From: Inquilinus limosus DSM 16000
Lineage (GTDB): Bacteria; Pseudomonadota; Alphaproteobacteria; DSM-16000; Inquilinaceae
Length of the DNA: 64,000 nucleotides
Assembly: GCF_000423185.1 (NCBI RefSeq)
Contig: NZ_AUHM01000020.1
Location: forward strand, 62,001-126,000
Direction of reading: 5' to 3'
Positions 18,353-27,309 of the stretch are shown piece by piece. The translations under genes were made by a program, and so were the position numbers. The notes beneath the pieces are model-generated. The model had not been told where the DNA came from, searched no databases, and saw only the letters and a program-made list of their open reading frames with translations. Position 1 is the stretch's first letter. Every line of letters begins with the position of its first letter.

Positions 18353-18931
18353 ATGCGATTTGCCAAGACCCTCGCCCTGACCGCGCTGGCGACGCTGCTG
18401 CCGGCGGCGGCCTATGCCCATCCGGGGCATGACGTGGTCGGCTTCTCGGCCGGCTTCGAGCACCCGTTCTCCGGCCTCGACCACATCCTCGCCATGGTCG
18501 CGGTCGGCATCTGGGCCGGCCAGGTCGGCGGCCGCTACATCTGGCAGGCGCCGCTGGCCTTCCTGACCCTGATGGCGCTGGGCGGCGTCGCCGGCATCCA
18601 GGGGCTCGGTCTGCCGATGGTCGAGCTCGGCATCGCCGGGTCGATCATCGTCTTCGGCGCGCTGATCGCGCTGGCGGTGCGGCCGGTGGCCTGGGTCGGC
18701 ATGGCGGTGACCGGGCTGTTCGCCGTGTTCCACGGCTATGCCCATGGCGCCGAGATGCACCCGGACGGCTCGGCGCTGACCTACGGAATCGGCTTCATCG
18801 CGGCGACCGCGATCCTGCACGGCATCGGCATCGGCGCGGCGCTGGGCCTGAACCGGCTGCGCTTCGCCCCGGTGGAGCGCGCGCTGGGCGCGGCCATCGC
18901 CGTGGCCGGCCTGGTCATCGCGGCCGGCTGA
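18353..18931 (+). CDS. HupE/UreJ family metal transporter
   Basis: A 192-aa membrane protein of the HupE/UreJ family, which imports Ni2+ or Co2+. A signal peptide ends near AYAHPGHD, and HPGHD is the conserved N-terminal metal motif. Family blocks HPFSGLDHILAMVAVG and FAVFHGYAHGAEM follow, with about six to seven membrane segments. The position between cobM and cobK strongly suggests cobalt supply for corrin synthesis. GGAG lies 8 bases before the ATG. The last 17 bases overlap the 3' end of the convergent cobK. Confidence 0.9.
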   Translation: MRFAKTLALTALATLLPAAAYAHPGHDVVGFSAGFEHPFSGLDHILAMVAVGIWAGQVGGRYIWQAPLAFLTLMALGGVAGIQGLGLPMVELGIAGSIIVFGALIALAVRPVAWVGMAVTGLFAVFHGYAHGAEMHPDGSALTYGIGFIAATAILHGIGIGAALGLNRLRFAPVERALGAAIAVAGLVIAAG

Positions 18932-19670
18932 GCCAGTCCAGCGCCCCGGCGACGTCAGGCACGGCCGGCGTCGCCGGGGGCGCCGGGCGCCGGATCATGA
19001 CCACCGGGATCGCCGCCTCGCGCGCCGCCGCCAGCTTCGCCGCCGTGGCCTCGCCGCCGGCGTTCTTGGCGACGACGGCACGGATGCCGTGGCGCGCGAT
19101 CAGGGCGCGCTCGCCCTCCAGCGTGAATGGGCCGCGCTCGCTCAGCAGCAGGCAGTCCGGCGGCAGGTCATCGGCTGCCGGCGGCTCGATCGAGCGCAGC
19201 ACGAAGCGCAGGGCGTGGCAGCGCCTGAACGGCGCCACTTCCTGCCGGCCCAAGGTCAGCAGCACCGCAGAACCGGACGGCAGAACCCTTGCCAGCCGAT
19301 CGGCCGCCTCGGCAGCGTCCGCCACATCGATCCAGCGGTCGCCCGGCTCCGGCATCCAGGCTGGCCGCTCGATCCGCAGCAATGGCACACCCAACCGGGT
19401 GCAGGCGGCCGCGGCGTTGGCCGAGATCGTCGCGGCGAAGGGATGGGTGGCATCGACCACCCGGTCGATCCGCTCCGCCCGCAGATACGCCGCCAGCCCG
19501 TCAGCGCCGCCGAAGCCGCCGACCCGCACCGTTCCGGGCAGCGCCGCCGGCGCCCGCGTGCGGCCGGCCAGCGAGGTGACGACGTCCCAGTCCCCCGCCT
19601 CGGCCAAAGCGCGGGCCAGCGCCGCCGCCTCCGTGGTGCCGCCGAGGATCAGCAGCCGCCTACCAGCCAT
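18915..19670 (-). CDS. cobK: Precorrin-6A reductase
   Basis: NADPH-dependent reductase, 251 aa, converting precorrin-6A to precorrin-6B. The N-terminal Rossmann-like strand RLLILGGTTEAAALARAL and the conserved DATHPFAATIS block identify CobK/CbiJ. KNAGGEATAAKLAAAREA near the C-terminus is also typical. ATG 19670 overlaps the end of cbiD by 11 bases, so the two genes form a minus-strand pair within the plus-strand cobalamin block. Confidence 0.95.
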   Translation of the reverse strand: MAGRRLLILGGTTEAAALARALAEAGDWDVVTSLAGRTRAPAALPGTVRVGGFGGADGLAAYLRAERIDRVVDATHPFAATISANAAAACTRLGVPLLRIERPAWMPEPGDRWIDVADAAEAADRLARVLPSGSAVLLTLGRQEVAPFRRCHALRFVLRSIEPPAADDLPPDCLLLSERGPFTLEGERALIARHGIRAVVAKNAGGEATAAKLAAAREAAIPVVMIRRPAPPATPAVPDVAGALDWLSRPR

Positions 19671-20751
19671 CGGCGGCCCCCACCAGCCCGCCCTGGCGGT
19701 CGAACACCAGGATCTCGACCGCGACGCCGCTGCCCTCGACCACCCCTTGAGCCGTCGCCTGAGCCCGGCGTGCCACAAGGTCAGCCAGGGGAATGCCCGC
19801 GCCGGAGGCCAGGTCCAGCACCTGCTTGGCCGTGTTGGCGCGCCGCGCCTGCTCGACCATCCCGGCCGGGGCGCCGGCCTCGGCCAGCCGGTCGCCGAGC
19901 CAGTCGAAATCCACCTCGCTGCGGCCGGAATGCAGGTCGAGGAAGCCCTGCGCCAGCTTGGTCAGCTTGCCGAAGCCGCCGCCGATGGTCAGGCGCGGGA
20001 TCGGATGCGCCCTCAGGTATTTCAGCAGCCCGCCGGCGAAATCGCCCATGTCGAGCAGCGCCGTGTCCGGCAGGCCGTAGCGGGCGACGACCGCGGCCTC
20101 GGAGGTCGACCCGGTGCAGCCGGCGACATGGGTCAGGCTCAGCGCCCGGGCGACATCGATGCCGCTGTGGATGGAATGGATCCAGGCGGAGCAGGAGAAG
20201 GGCACGACCACGCCGGTGGTGCCCAGCACCGACAGGCCGCCGACGATGCCGAGCCGCGGATTCCAGGTCTTCCGCGCCAGCCGCTCGCCATCCGGGATCG
20301 AGATCTCGACCACCACGTCGCCGGCATCGCCGTGCTCGGCGGCGATCCTGGCCACGGCCTCGGTCATCATCCGCCGCGGCACCGGGTTGATCGCCGGCTC
20401 GCCGGGCGGCACCGGCAGGCCGGGCAGGGTGACGGTGCCGACCCCCGGCCCGGCCTTGAAGGTGACGCCCGACCCGGCCTCGCCGCGCCGCACCTCGGCG
20501 ATCACCAGCGCGCCATGGGTCACGTCCGGGTCGTCGCCGGCGTCCTTGACGATGCCGGCACGCGCCCAGCCGTCGCCGCGCCCTTCCAGCGCCAGGGCGA
20601 AGGCCGGCGTCTCGCCGCGCGGAAGGGTGATCGCCACCGGGTCCGGGAAGCGGCCAGTCAGCAGCGCGGTGGTGGCGGCGGCGGTCGCGGCGGTGGCGCA
20701 GGCGCCGGTGGTCCAGCCGCGCCGCAGCGGTCCCTCAGGTTTGCGGGCCAT
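19660..20751 (-). CDS. cbiD: Cobalt-precorrin-5B C1-methyltransferase CbiD
   Basis: SAM-dependent enzyme (363 aa) that methylates C1 after loss of the C20 fragment. The family signature GWTTGACATAATAAA sits at the N-terminus; DAGDDPDVTHGALV, GVGTVTLPGLPVPPGEPAINPVPRR (split here by eye into its conserved parts) and FSCSAWIHSIHSGID are also recognisable. In classical aerobic producers this step is done by CobF, which is not in this window. It starts 50 bases from the divergent cobA. Confidence 0.95.
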   Translation of the reverse strand: MARKPEGPLRRGWTTGACATAATAAATTALLTGRFPDPVAITLPRGETPAFALALEGRGDGWARAGIVKDAGDDPDVTHGALVIAEVRRGEAGSGVTFKAGPGVGTVTLPGLPVPPGEPAINPVPRRMMTEAVARIAAEHGDAGDVVVEISIPDGERLARKTWNPRLGIVGGLSVLGTTGVVVPFSCSAWIHSIHSGIDVARALSLTHVAGCTGSTSEAAVVARYGLPDTALLDMGDFAGGLLKYLRAHPIPRLTIGGGFGKLTKLAQGFLDLHSGRSEVDFDWLGDRLAEAGAPAGMVEQARRANTAKQVLDLASGAGIPLADLVARRAQATAQGVVEGSGVAVEILVFDRQGGLVGAADGW

Positions 20752-20801
20752 GATGGGTTTCGATACAGGAAGCGTCGCAGCCTGCCTAGCGGCGGCGGCG
20801 C

Positions 20802-21665
20802 ATGGCTCTTAAGGTTCCGGTGATGGTTGATCTCCCGCTGTCCTTCCCCGAGTTTCAGCCCGGCTGGGTCTGGCTGGTCGGCGCCGGCCCCGGCGATCCC
20901 GGCCTCCTAACCCTGCACGCGCTGCACGCGCTGCGCTCGGCCGATGTCGTGGTCTATGACGCGCTGGTATCCGACGCGATCATCGGCCTGGCCGCGCCGG
21001 GCGCAGTGCTGGAATTCGCCGGCAAGCGTGGCGGCAAGCCCTCGCCCAAGCAGCCCGACATCACGGCCAAGCTGATCCAGCTCGCCCGGGCCGGCAAGCG
21101 GGTGCTGCGGCTGAAGGGCGGCGACCCGTTCGTCTTCGGCCGGGGCGGGGAGGAGGGGCTGGCCTTGGTCGAGGCTGGCATCCCGTTCCGCATCGTCCCC
21201 GGCATCACCGCGGGCGTCGGCGGCCCGGCCTATGCCGGCATCCCGGTGACGCATCGCGACACCAACCACGCCGTTACCTTCCTGACCGGCCACGACGCCA
21301 CCGGAGACGTTACCGCCGGGGTCGCCTGGGACGCGATCGCCCGCGGCTCCCCGGTGATCGTGGTCTATATGGCGATCAAGCACATCGCCCGGATCGCGGC
21401 CCATCTGATCGAGGGCGGTCGGTCGCCCGCCGAGCCGGTGGCGGTGATCAGCCGGGCGACGACGTCGCAGCAGCGGGTGCTGGAGACCACGCTGGCCCGG
21501 GCGGCGGAGGATGTCGCGGTCCAGGGCATCGAAGCCCCGGCGGTGGTCGTGGTGGGCGAGGTAGTGCGCCTGCGCGCGGCGCTCGACTGGCTCGGCGCGT
21601 TGGAGGGCAGGAAGCTGACCCCGGACCCGCTCGGCACGCGCGGGAAGGGCGAGGCGGCGTCCTAG
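20802..21665 (+). CDS. cobA: Uroporphyrinogen-III C-methyltransferase
   Basis: Makes precorrin-2 from uroporphyrinogen III by methylating C2 and C7, the entry step to corrins and siroheme. The 287-aa protein has VGAGPGDPGLLTLHAL, GKRGGKPSPKQPDI, RLKGGDPFVFGRGGEE and VPGITAGVGGPAYAGIPVT, all strong SUMT markers. It is a stand-alone enzyme without CysG-type dehydrogenase domain. ATG 20802 is used; ATG 20823, with AAGG 8 bases upstream, is an alternative start. Divergent from cbiD and 2 bases from cobB. Confidence 0.96.
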   Translation: MALKVPVMVDLPLSFPEFQPGWVWLVGAGPGDPGLLTLHALHALRSADVVVYDALVSDAIIGLAAPGAVLEFAGKRGGKPSPKQPDITAKLIQLARAGKRVLRLKGGDPFVFGRGGEEGLALVEAGIPFRIVPGITAGVGGPAYAGIPVTHRDTNHAVTFLTGHDATGDVTAGVAWDAIARGSPVIVVYMAIKHIARIAAHLIEGGRSPAEPVAVISRATTSQQRVLETTLARAAEDVAVQGIEAPAVVVVGEVVRLRAALDWLGALEGRKLTPDPLGTRGKGEAAS

Positions 21666-21667
21666 CC

Positions 21668-23104
21668 ATGCCTGTGCCCGCCCTGATGATCGCGGCGCCG
21701 GCCTCCGGCAGCGGCAAGACGGTGGTGACGCTGGGCCTGCTGCGCCATCTGCGCGATCGCGGCGTCGCGGTGGCCTCGGCCAAGTCCGGGCCGGATTATA
21801 TCGACCCCGCTTTCCACGCCGCGGCCAGCGGTCGGCCCTGCGTCAATCTCGACGCCTGGGCGATGCGGCCGCAGACGCTGGACGCGCTGGCGGCGCGGCA
21901 GACGGAGGGGGCGGAGCTGCTGGTGGTCGAGGCGGCGATGGGGCTGTTCGACGGCGCCCCAGGGCCGGGATCGGTCGGCGACGGCTCTGCTGCCGACCTC
22001 GCCGCCCGTTTCGGCTGGCCGGTGGTGCTGGTGCTGGACGCCGGCGGCCAGGGCTTCTCCGCCGCCGCGGTGCTGGCCGGCTTCAAATCCTTCCGCGACG
22101 ACGTCCGGGTCGCCGGTGTGATCTTCAACCGGGTCGGCAGCGCCCGGCACGAAGCGGTGCTGCGCCGCGCCGCCGCCCATGCCGGCCTGCCGGTGCTCGG
22201 TTTCATCCCGCGTCTGCCGGCGTTGGCGCTGCCCTCCCGCCATCTCGGCCTGATCCAGGCCGGCGAGCATGCGGCGCTGGAGGCCTTCCTGGCTGCGGCC
22301 GGGCAGGTGGTTGGGGCGAAGGTGGATGTCGATGCGCTGCGCCGTATTTGCCTCACGACAGAAGAAATCCTCCCCCTCCCCTTGCGGGAGGGGGTAGGGG
22401 GAGGGGACTCGGGCCGAAAGAGCGGGCAGGGCCAGCACTCTTCGATCGACATACCCCTCCCCCTTCCCCCCTCCCGCAAGGGGAGGGGGAGTGTTGAGAG
22501 ATTCGTCCTCCCACCGCTCGGCCAACGCATCGCCGTGGCCCGGGACACGGCCTTCGCCTTCGCCTATCCGCATCTGCTGGCTGCCTGGCGCGAGGCGGGG
22601 GCGGAGATCCTGCCGTTCTCGCCGCTGGCCGACGAGGGGCCGGACGCCTCGGCCGACGCGGTTTACCTCCCCGGCGGCTATCCTGAGCTCCATGCGGACC
22701 GGCTCTCCGCCAGCCGCCGCTTCCTCGACGGGCTGCGCGCGGCGGCGGGGCAGGGTCGGGCGGTCTATGGCGAATGCGGCGGCTACATGGTGCTGGGCGC
22801 CGGCCTCACCGATGCCGAGGGCCGGCGTCACGCCATGGCCGGGCTGCTGCCGGTCGAGACCTCCTTCGCCGAGCGCCGGCTGCACCTAGGCTACCGCCAG
22901 ACGACACTGGCCGCCGCGACGCCGCTCGGCGCCGCCGGCACGGCCTGGCGCGGGCATGAATTCCACTACGCCTCGATCCTGTCCGAAGGACCGGGCGAGG
23001 CGCTGTTCGAGGCCTGGGACGCCGAGGGCGCGCCGCTAGGCCCGATGGGCCGGCGCGCCGGCTCCGTCTTCGGCTCCTTCTTCCATCTGATCGACCGGGC
23101 ATGA
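21668..23104 (+). CDS. cobB: Hydrogenobyrinic acid a,c-diamide synthase with in-frame repeat insert
   Basis: ATP- and glutamine-dependent amidation of the a and c side chains. Residues 1 to about 225 form the ATPase domain (APASGSGKTVVTLGLL, KSGPDYIDPAFH). The C-terminal amidotransferase domain has the nucleophile in YGECGGYMVLG (about residue 370) and HEFHYAS. Residues about 229-277 (LPLPLREG ... PLPLPPSRKGRG) are encoded by a palindromic element at 22370-22491. They have no counterpart in CobB enzymes I know and sit between the two domains. At 478 aa the protein is longer than usual by roughly that amount. Both active regions look intact, so activity is plausible. Confidence 0.94.
   Translation: MPVPALMIAAPASGSGKTVVTLGLLRHLRDRGVAVASAKSGPDYIDPAFHAAASGRPCVNLDAWAMRPQTLDALAARQTEGAELLVVEAAMGLFDGAPGPGSVGDGSAADLAARFGWPVVLVLDAGGQGFSAAAVLAGFKSFRDDVRVAGVIFNRVGSARHEAVLRRAAAHAGLPVLGFIPRLPALALPSRHLGLIQAGEHAALEAFLAAAGQVVGAKVDVDALRRICLTTEEILPLPLREGVGGGDSGRKSGQGQHSSIDIPLPLPPSRKGRGSVERFVLPPLGQRIAVARDTAFAFAYPHLLAAWREAGAEILPFSPLADEGPDASADAVYLPGGYPELHADRLSASRRFLDGLRAAAGQGRAVYGECGGYMVLGAGLTDAEGRRHAMAGLLPVETSFAERRLHLGYRQTTLAAATPLGAAGTAWRGHEFHYASILSEGPGEALFEAWDAEGAPLGPMGRRAGSVFGSFFHLIDRA
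22370..22491. repeat. Palindromic element inside the cobB reading frame
   Basis: CTCCCCCTCCCCTTGCGGGA starts the left arm (22370-22406) and the right arm (22454-22491) is its near reverse complement, with 47 unrelated bases between. The whole element is translated within cobB. It shares arms with the element inside cobN. Confidence 0.88.
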
Positions 23105-24087
23105 ACATGGTTCCGCATGGCGGCGATCTCGCCGCGGCCGAGGCCCGCTGGGGCCGCCCAGCCGAGGGCTGGCTCGACCTCTCCACCGGCATCAACCCGA
23201 TGCCCTATCCGATCCCGGCGATCGACTCCGCCGCGTGGCACCGGCTGCCGCAGCACGACCGGATGGGCGAGCTGCTGGAGACCGCCCGAGCCTGCTACGC
23301 CGCCCCGGCGGACGCGCCGATCGTCGCCGCGCCCGGCACCCAGATCCTGATCCAGCTGCTGCCCCGGCTGCGTCCTGGCGTCCGGGTGGCGATCCTCGGC
23401 CCGACCTATGGCGAGCACGCCGCCTGCTGGTCCGCGGAGGGCACCGCGGTGGCAACCGTCGGCTCGCTCGAGGAGGCCGCGGCGGCGGATGTCGTCGTGC
23501 TGGTCAACCCGAACAACCCGGACGGCCGTATCGTTTTGCCCGAGCGCCTGCTGGCCCTGGCCGAGGGTCTGGCGGCGCGCGGCGGTCTTCTGGTGGTCGA
23601 CGAGGCCTTTGCCGAGGTGACGCCGTGGGCCAGCGTCGCGGTGGAAGCCGGGCGCCCGGGCCTGCTGATTCTCCGATCGTTCGGTAAATTCTTCGGCCTG
23701 GCCGGCATCCGGCTCGGCTTCGCGCTCGGCCCGGCGGCGGAGATCGACCGGCTGGCACGCCTCCTTGGCCCCTGGGCGGTGCCGGGACCGGCGATCGAGA
23801 TAGGCATCGCCGCGCTGTCGGACCATGGCTGGCAGGAGGAGGCTCGGAAGCGCCTGTCGGTCGGCGCCGAACGGCTTACGGCGCTGCTCCTCGCCCGTGG
23901 CTGCGCCGATCGCGGCGGCACCGACCTGTTCCGGCTGGTCGAGCATCCGGAGGCGGCACAGCTCTGGGACCGGCTCGGCCGCGCCGGCATCCTGGTCCGG
24001 CCCTTCCCGGACCGGCCGACGTTGCTGCGCTTTGGCCTACCGGGCAACGAGGAGGGGTTTGCCCTGCTCGCCGCCGCGCTCGGCTGA
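23101..24087 (+). CDS. cobC: L-threonine-O-3-phosphate decarboxylase type aminotransferase-fold enzyme
   Basis: PLP enzyme (328 aa) expected to make (R)-1-amino-2-propanol phosphate for the nucleotide loop; named CobC in Pseudomonas denitrificans and CobD in Salmonella. The N-terminal HGGDLAAAEARWG and LDLSTGINPMPYP blocks are diagnostic. VLVNPNNPDGR, DEAFAEVTP and the PLP lysine region LRSFGKFFGLAGIRLGF are intact. The start overlaps the cobB stop. It closes the first cobalamin block. Confidence 0.93.
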   Translation: MNMVPHGGDLAAAEARWGRPAEGWLDLSTGINPMPYPIPAIDSAAWHRLPQHDRMGELLETARACYAAPADAPIVAAPGTQILIQLLPRLRPGVRVAILGPTYGEHAACWSAEGTAVATVGSLEEAAAADVVVLVNPNNPDGRIVLPERLLALAEGLAARGGLLVVDEAFAEVTPWASVAVEAGRPGLLILRSFGKFFGLAGIRLGFALGPAAEIDRLARLLGPWAVPGPAIEIGIAALSDHGWQEEARKRLSVGAERLTALLLARGCADRGGTDLFRLVEHPEAAQLWDRLGRAGILVRPFPDRPTLLRFGLPGNEEGFALLAAALG

Positions 24088-24214
24088 GCCCAGATCTGTT
24101 TTAAACTTAAAGCATTTCGTGATTAGATGAACGCAAGCGCTTCCGCCCGACGGAGGCGCGTGAAAGACTGGCGGCGCGACCGTCGGCGTGCGGCAAGAAA
24201 GAGGGGAGAGCATC

Positions 24215-25390
24215 ATGGCGAGACGCGTTCCGGCCCTGCTCGCGGCCGTGCTGATGGCGGCGGCGCTGCCGTCCGGCGCGCAGGCGGAAGAGGGCAAGCT
24301 CAAGATCGGCTTCATGGCCACGCTCTCCGGCCCGCCGGCGGCGCTGGGCCAGCACATGCGCGACGGCTTCCTGCTCGGGGTCAAGGAGCTGGACGGCAAG
24401 CTCGGCGGGCTGCCGACCGAGGTGGTGGTCGAGGATGACGAGCTGAAGCCCGACGTGGCCGTCAACAAGGTGCGCAAGCTGCTGGAGAGCGACCAGGTCG
24501 ACATCGTCGTCGGCGTCGTCTTCTCCAATGTCATGATGGCGATCGCCAAGCCGGTGACCGGCGCCGAGAAGATCCTGATCAGCCCGAATGCCGGGCCGTC
24601 GCCCTTGGCCGGCAAGGGCTGCAGCCCGTATTTCTTCTCGGTCTCCTACCAGAACGACCAGAACCACGAGGTCATGGGCAAATACGCCCAGGACAAGGGC
24701 TGGGCCAAGGTCGCGCTGATCGCCCCGAACTACCAGGCCGGCAAGGACGCGCTGGCCGGCTTCAAGCGCCACTACAAGGGCGAGGTGGTGGAGGAGATCT
24801 ACACCCAGGTCAACCAGCAGGATTTCTCGGCCGAGCTGGCGAAGATCGCGGCGGCCGAGCCGCAGGCGGTGTTCGTGTTCATGCCCGGCGGCTCCGGCGT
24901 CAACCTGGTGCGGCAGTACCGCCAGGCGGGCCTGGCCGAGCGCATCCCGTTCCTGTCCGCCTTCACCGTCGACGAGACGACGCTGCCGGCGACCAAGGAC
25001 GCCGCGCTCGGGCTCTTCGCCGGGGCGCAATGGGCGCCGAACCTGGACAATCCCGCCAACAGGGCCTTCGTCGCCGCCTTCGAGAAGGAATACGGCTACC
25101 CGCCGGCGCTTTACGCCGCCAATGGCTACGACGCCGCCAAGCTGATCGACGCCGCGATCCGCCAAGCCGGCGGCAAGACCGATGCGGGGACGCTGAAGAC
25201 CGCCATTCGCGACGCGAAGTGGACCAGCGTCCGCGGCGACTTCGCCTGGAACAAGAACAACTTCCCGGTCCAGGACTTCTATTTGACCGAGGTGGTGAAG
25301 CGCGACGACGGCAAGATCGTCACCAGCCGGGTCGAGACCGTGTTCCCGGACTACGGCGACGCCTACGCCGACCAGTGCTCGATGGATTGA
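24215..25390 (+). CDS. Branched-chain amino-acid-type ABC transporter substrate-binding protein
   Basis: Periplasmic type-1 binding protein, 391 aa, with a signal peptide ending near SGAQA. The family opening KIGFMATLSGPPAALGQHMRDGF and the FVFMPGGSGVNLVRQY and YGYPPALYAANGYDAAKLI regions match LivJ/Peripla_BP_6 proteins. GAGGGGAG lies just before the ATG. It heads a five-gene importer operon (binding protein, two permeases, two ATPases). The real substrate could be any amino acid, amide or aromatic acid; the family does not decide it. Confidence 0.92.
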   Translation: MARRVPALLAAVLMAAALPSGAQAEEGKLKIGFMATLSGPPAALGQHMRDGFLLGVKELDGKLGGLPTEVVVEDDELKPDVAVNKVRKLLESDQVDIVVGVVFSNVMMAIAKPVTGAEKILISPNAGPSPLAGKGCSPYFFSVSYQNDQNHEVMGKYAQDKGWAKVALIAPNYQAGKDALAGFKRHYKGEVVEEIYTQVNQQDFSAELAKIAAAEPQAVFVFMPGGSGVNLVRQYRQAGLAERIPFLSAFTVDETTLPATKDAALGLFAGAQWAPNLDNPANRAFVAAFEKEYGYPPALYAANGYDAAKLIDAAIRQAGGKTDAGTLKTAIRDAKWTSVRGDFAWNKNNFPVQDFYLTEVVKRDDGKIVTSRVETVFPDYGDAYADQCSMD

Positions 25391-25409
25391 ACGGAAGGAC
25401 GGCCGGCCG

Positions 25410-26333
25410 GTGAGCACCACCCTCCTGGTCGTCCAGACCCTGAACGGGCTGCAGCTCGGCGTGCTCCTGTTCCTGATCGCGGCCGGGCTGACGCTGGTCT
25501 TCGGGGTGATGGACTTCATCAACCTGGCGCACGGCGTCCAGTACATGCTGGGCGCCTATTTCGCCGTCGCCTGCTACGGGCTGACCGGCCATTTCCTGCT
25601 GGCCCTGCTGCTGGCGCTGGCGGCGGCGCTGCTGCTGGGCCTGCTGCTCGAGGTGCTGATGTTCCGGCATCTCTACGGCCGCAGCCATCTCGACCAGGTG
25701 CTGGCGACCTTCGGGCTGATCCTGTTCTTCAACGAGGCGGTGCGGGCGCTCTGGGGCTCGGCACCGCTGAGCTACCCGATGCCGGAGGCGCTGTCGGGGT
25801 CGATCGCGCTGATGCCGGGCCTGCTGTACCCCGTCTACCGCCTCGCCGTGCTGGCGGCCGGGCTCGGCGTCGCCCTGCTGCTCTGGCTTCTGATCACCCG
25901 GACGCGGGTCGGCATGCGCGTCAGGGCCGGGGCCAGCAACGCCGACATGGTCTCGGCCCTCGGCGTCAACATCCGCCGGCTGTTCATGATCGTGTTCGGC
26001 GTCGGCACCATGCTGGCGGGCTTCGCCGGCGCCCTGGCCGGGCCGATCTTCGCGGTCGAGCCGAACATGGGCGACAACTTCCTGATCCTCGCCTTCGTCG
26101 TCATCGTCATCGGCGGCATCGGCTCGATCAAGGGCGCCTTCATGGCGTCGCTTCTGGTCGGGCTGGTCGACACGCTCGGCCGCTCCTTCGCCACCGACCT
26201 GTTCCGGCTGGTGCTGGCGCCGGCCGCGGCCAACCAGGTCGGGCCGGCGCTGGCCTCCATGCTGATCTACCTGCTGATGGCCGCGATCCTGTTCTGGCGT
26301 CCGGCCGGGCTGTTCCCCGCCCATGGCCAGTGA
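25410..26333 (+). CDS. LivH-type ABC transporter permease
   Basis: Inner-membrane permease (307 aa, about eight hydrophobic segments) of the branched-chain amino-acid importer family. NGLQLGVLLFLIAAGLTLVFG and GVMDFINLAHG at the N-terminus, and the EAA-like segment VIVIGGIGSIKGAF, are typical of LivH. It uses a GTG start 19 bases after the binding-protein stop, with GGAAGGA upstream. Its 3' end overlaps the next permease gene by 11 bases. Confidence 0.93.
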   Translation: MSTTLLVVQTLNGLQLGVLLFLIAAGLTLVFGVMDFINLAHGVQYMLGAYFAVACYGLTGHFLLALLLALAAALLLGLLLEVLMFRHLYGRSHLDQVLATFGLILFFNEAVRALWGSAPLSYPMPEALSGSIALMPGLLYPVYRLAVLAAGLGVALLLWLLITRTRVGMRVRAGASNADMVSALGVNIRRLFMIVFGVGTMLAGFAGALAGPIFAVEPNMGDNFLILAFVVIVIGGIGSIKGAFMASLLVGLVDTLGRSFATDLFRLVLAPAAANQVGPALASMLIYLLMAAILFWRPAGLFPAHGQ

Positions 26334-27309
26334 CGCGATGACCGGGGCTGCGACCCGGCAATCCTCTTTCGCACTGCGCTCCGTCTGGCCGGCGCTGCTG
26401 ATCTTCGTCCTGCTGGCGCTGGTGCCGGTCGCGGCGCCGCTGCTCGGCGGCGGCAGCTATCCGCTGACCGTCGCCGGCCGGATCATGATCTTCGCCATCG
26501 CCGCGGTCAGCCTCGACCTGATCCTCGGCTATGGCGGGCTGGTGTCCTTCGGCCATGCCGCCTTCATCGGCCTCGGCGCCTATGCCGTCGGCATCCTGAT
26601 GGATTCGGGATGGGAGGAAGGGCTGCTGCTGTTCCCGGCCGCGATGCTGGCCGCCGCGCTCTTCGCCCTCCTGACCGGCGCGGTGTCGCTGAAGACCCGC
26701 GGCGTGCACTACATCATGATCACGCTGGCGTTCGGGCAGATGGCCTATTTCACGATGACCAGCCTGTCCGCCTATGGCGGCGACGACGGGCTGACGCTGT
26801 GGTCGCGCCCGCTGGTCGCCGGCTTCGATTGGCTGAACGATCGGTCAGCCTTTTACTACGTAGTGCTGGTCCTGCTGGTCGCCGCCTGGGCGCTGTGCCG
26901 CGCCGTCACCCGGTCGCGCTTCGGCCGGGTGCTGCGCGGCTGCCGCGAGGACGAGGAGCGGATGCGCGCCCTCGGATACGACCCCTTCGCCTACCGCCTC
27001 GCCGCCACCGTCATCGCCGGGGCCCTGGCCGGGCTGGCCGGGGCGCTGCTGGCGGTCCAGGCCGAGTTCGTCAGCCCGGCCTACATGTCCTGGCAGCGCT
27101 CGGGCGAGCTGATCGTGATGGTGGTGCTGGGCGGGATCGGCAGTCTGCACGGCGCCATCGTCGGCGCCGCCGCCTTCCTGCTGGCCGAGGAGCTGCTGTC
27201 CGGCGTCACCGAGCATTGGCGGATGATCTTCGGGCCACTGCTGATCCTGGTGGTGCTGTTCCTGCGCGGCGGGCTGGGCGGCCTGCTGGGGGCGGTGCGG
27301 CATGACTGA
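26323..27309 (+). CDS. LivM-type ABC transporter permease
   Basis: Second permease of the importer (328 aa). The LivM family pattern is clear: AVSLDLILGYGGLVSFGHAAF near the N-terminus (given here in part), and VVLGGIGSLHGAIVGAAAF as the ATPase-contacting loop. It starts at ATG 26323 inside the end of the LivH-type gene; ATG 26338 is an alternative. It overlaps the following ATPase gene by 8 bases, so the operon is translated as a coupled unit. Confidence 0.93.
   Translation: MASDAMTGAATRQSSFALRSVWPALLIFVLLALVPVAAPLLGGGSYPLTVAGRIMIFAIAAVSLDLILGYGGLVSFGHAAFIGLGAYAVGILMDSGWEEGLLLFPAAMLAAALFALLTGAVSLKTRGVHYIMITLAFGQMAYFTMTSLSAYGGDDGLTLWSRPLVAGFDWLNDRSAFYYVVLVLLVAAWALCRAVTRSRFGRVLRGCREDEERMRALGYDPFAYRLAATVIAGALAGLAGALLAVQAEFVSPAYMSWQRSGELIVMVVLGGIGSLHGAIVGAAAFLLAEELLSGVTEHWRMIFGPLLILVVLFLRGGLGGLLGAVRHD

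Noticed and set aside
18997-20823. 608-codon plus-strand frame over cobK and cbiD
   Set aside because: Antisense to two clearly recognised genes and without any known motif.
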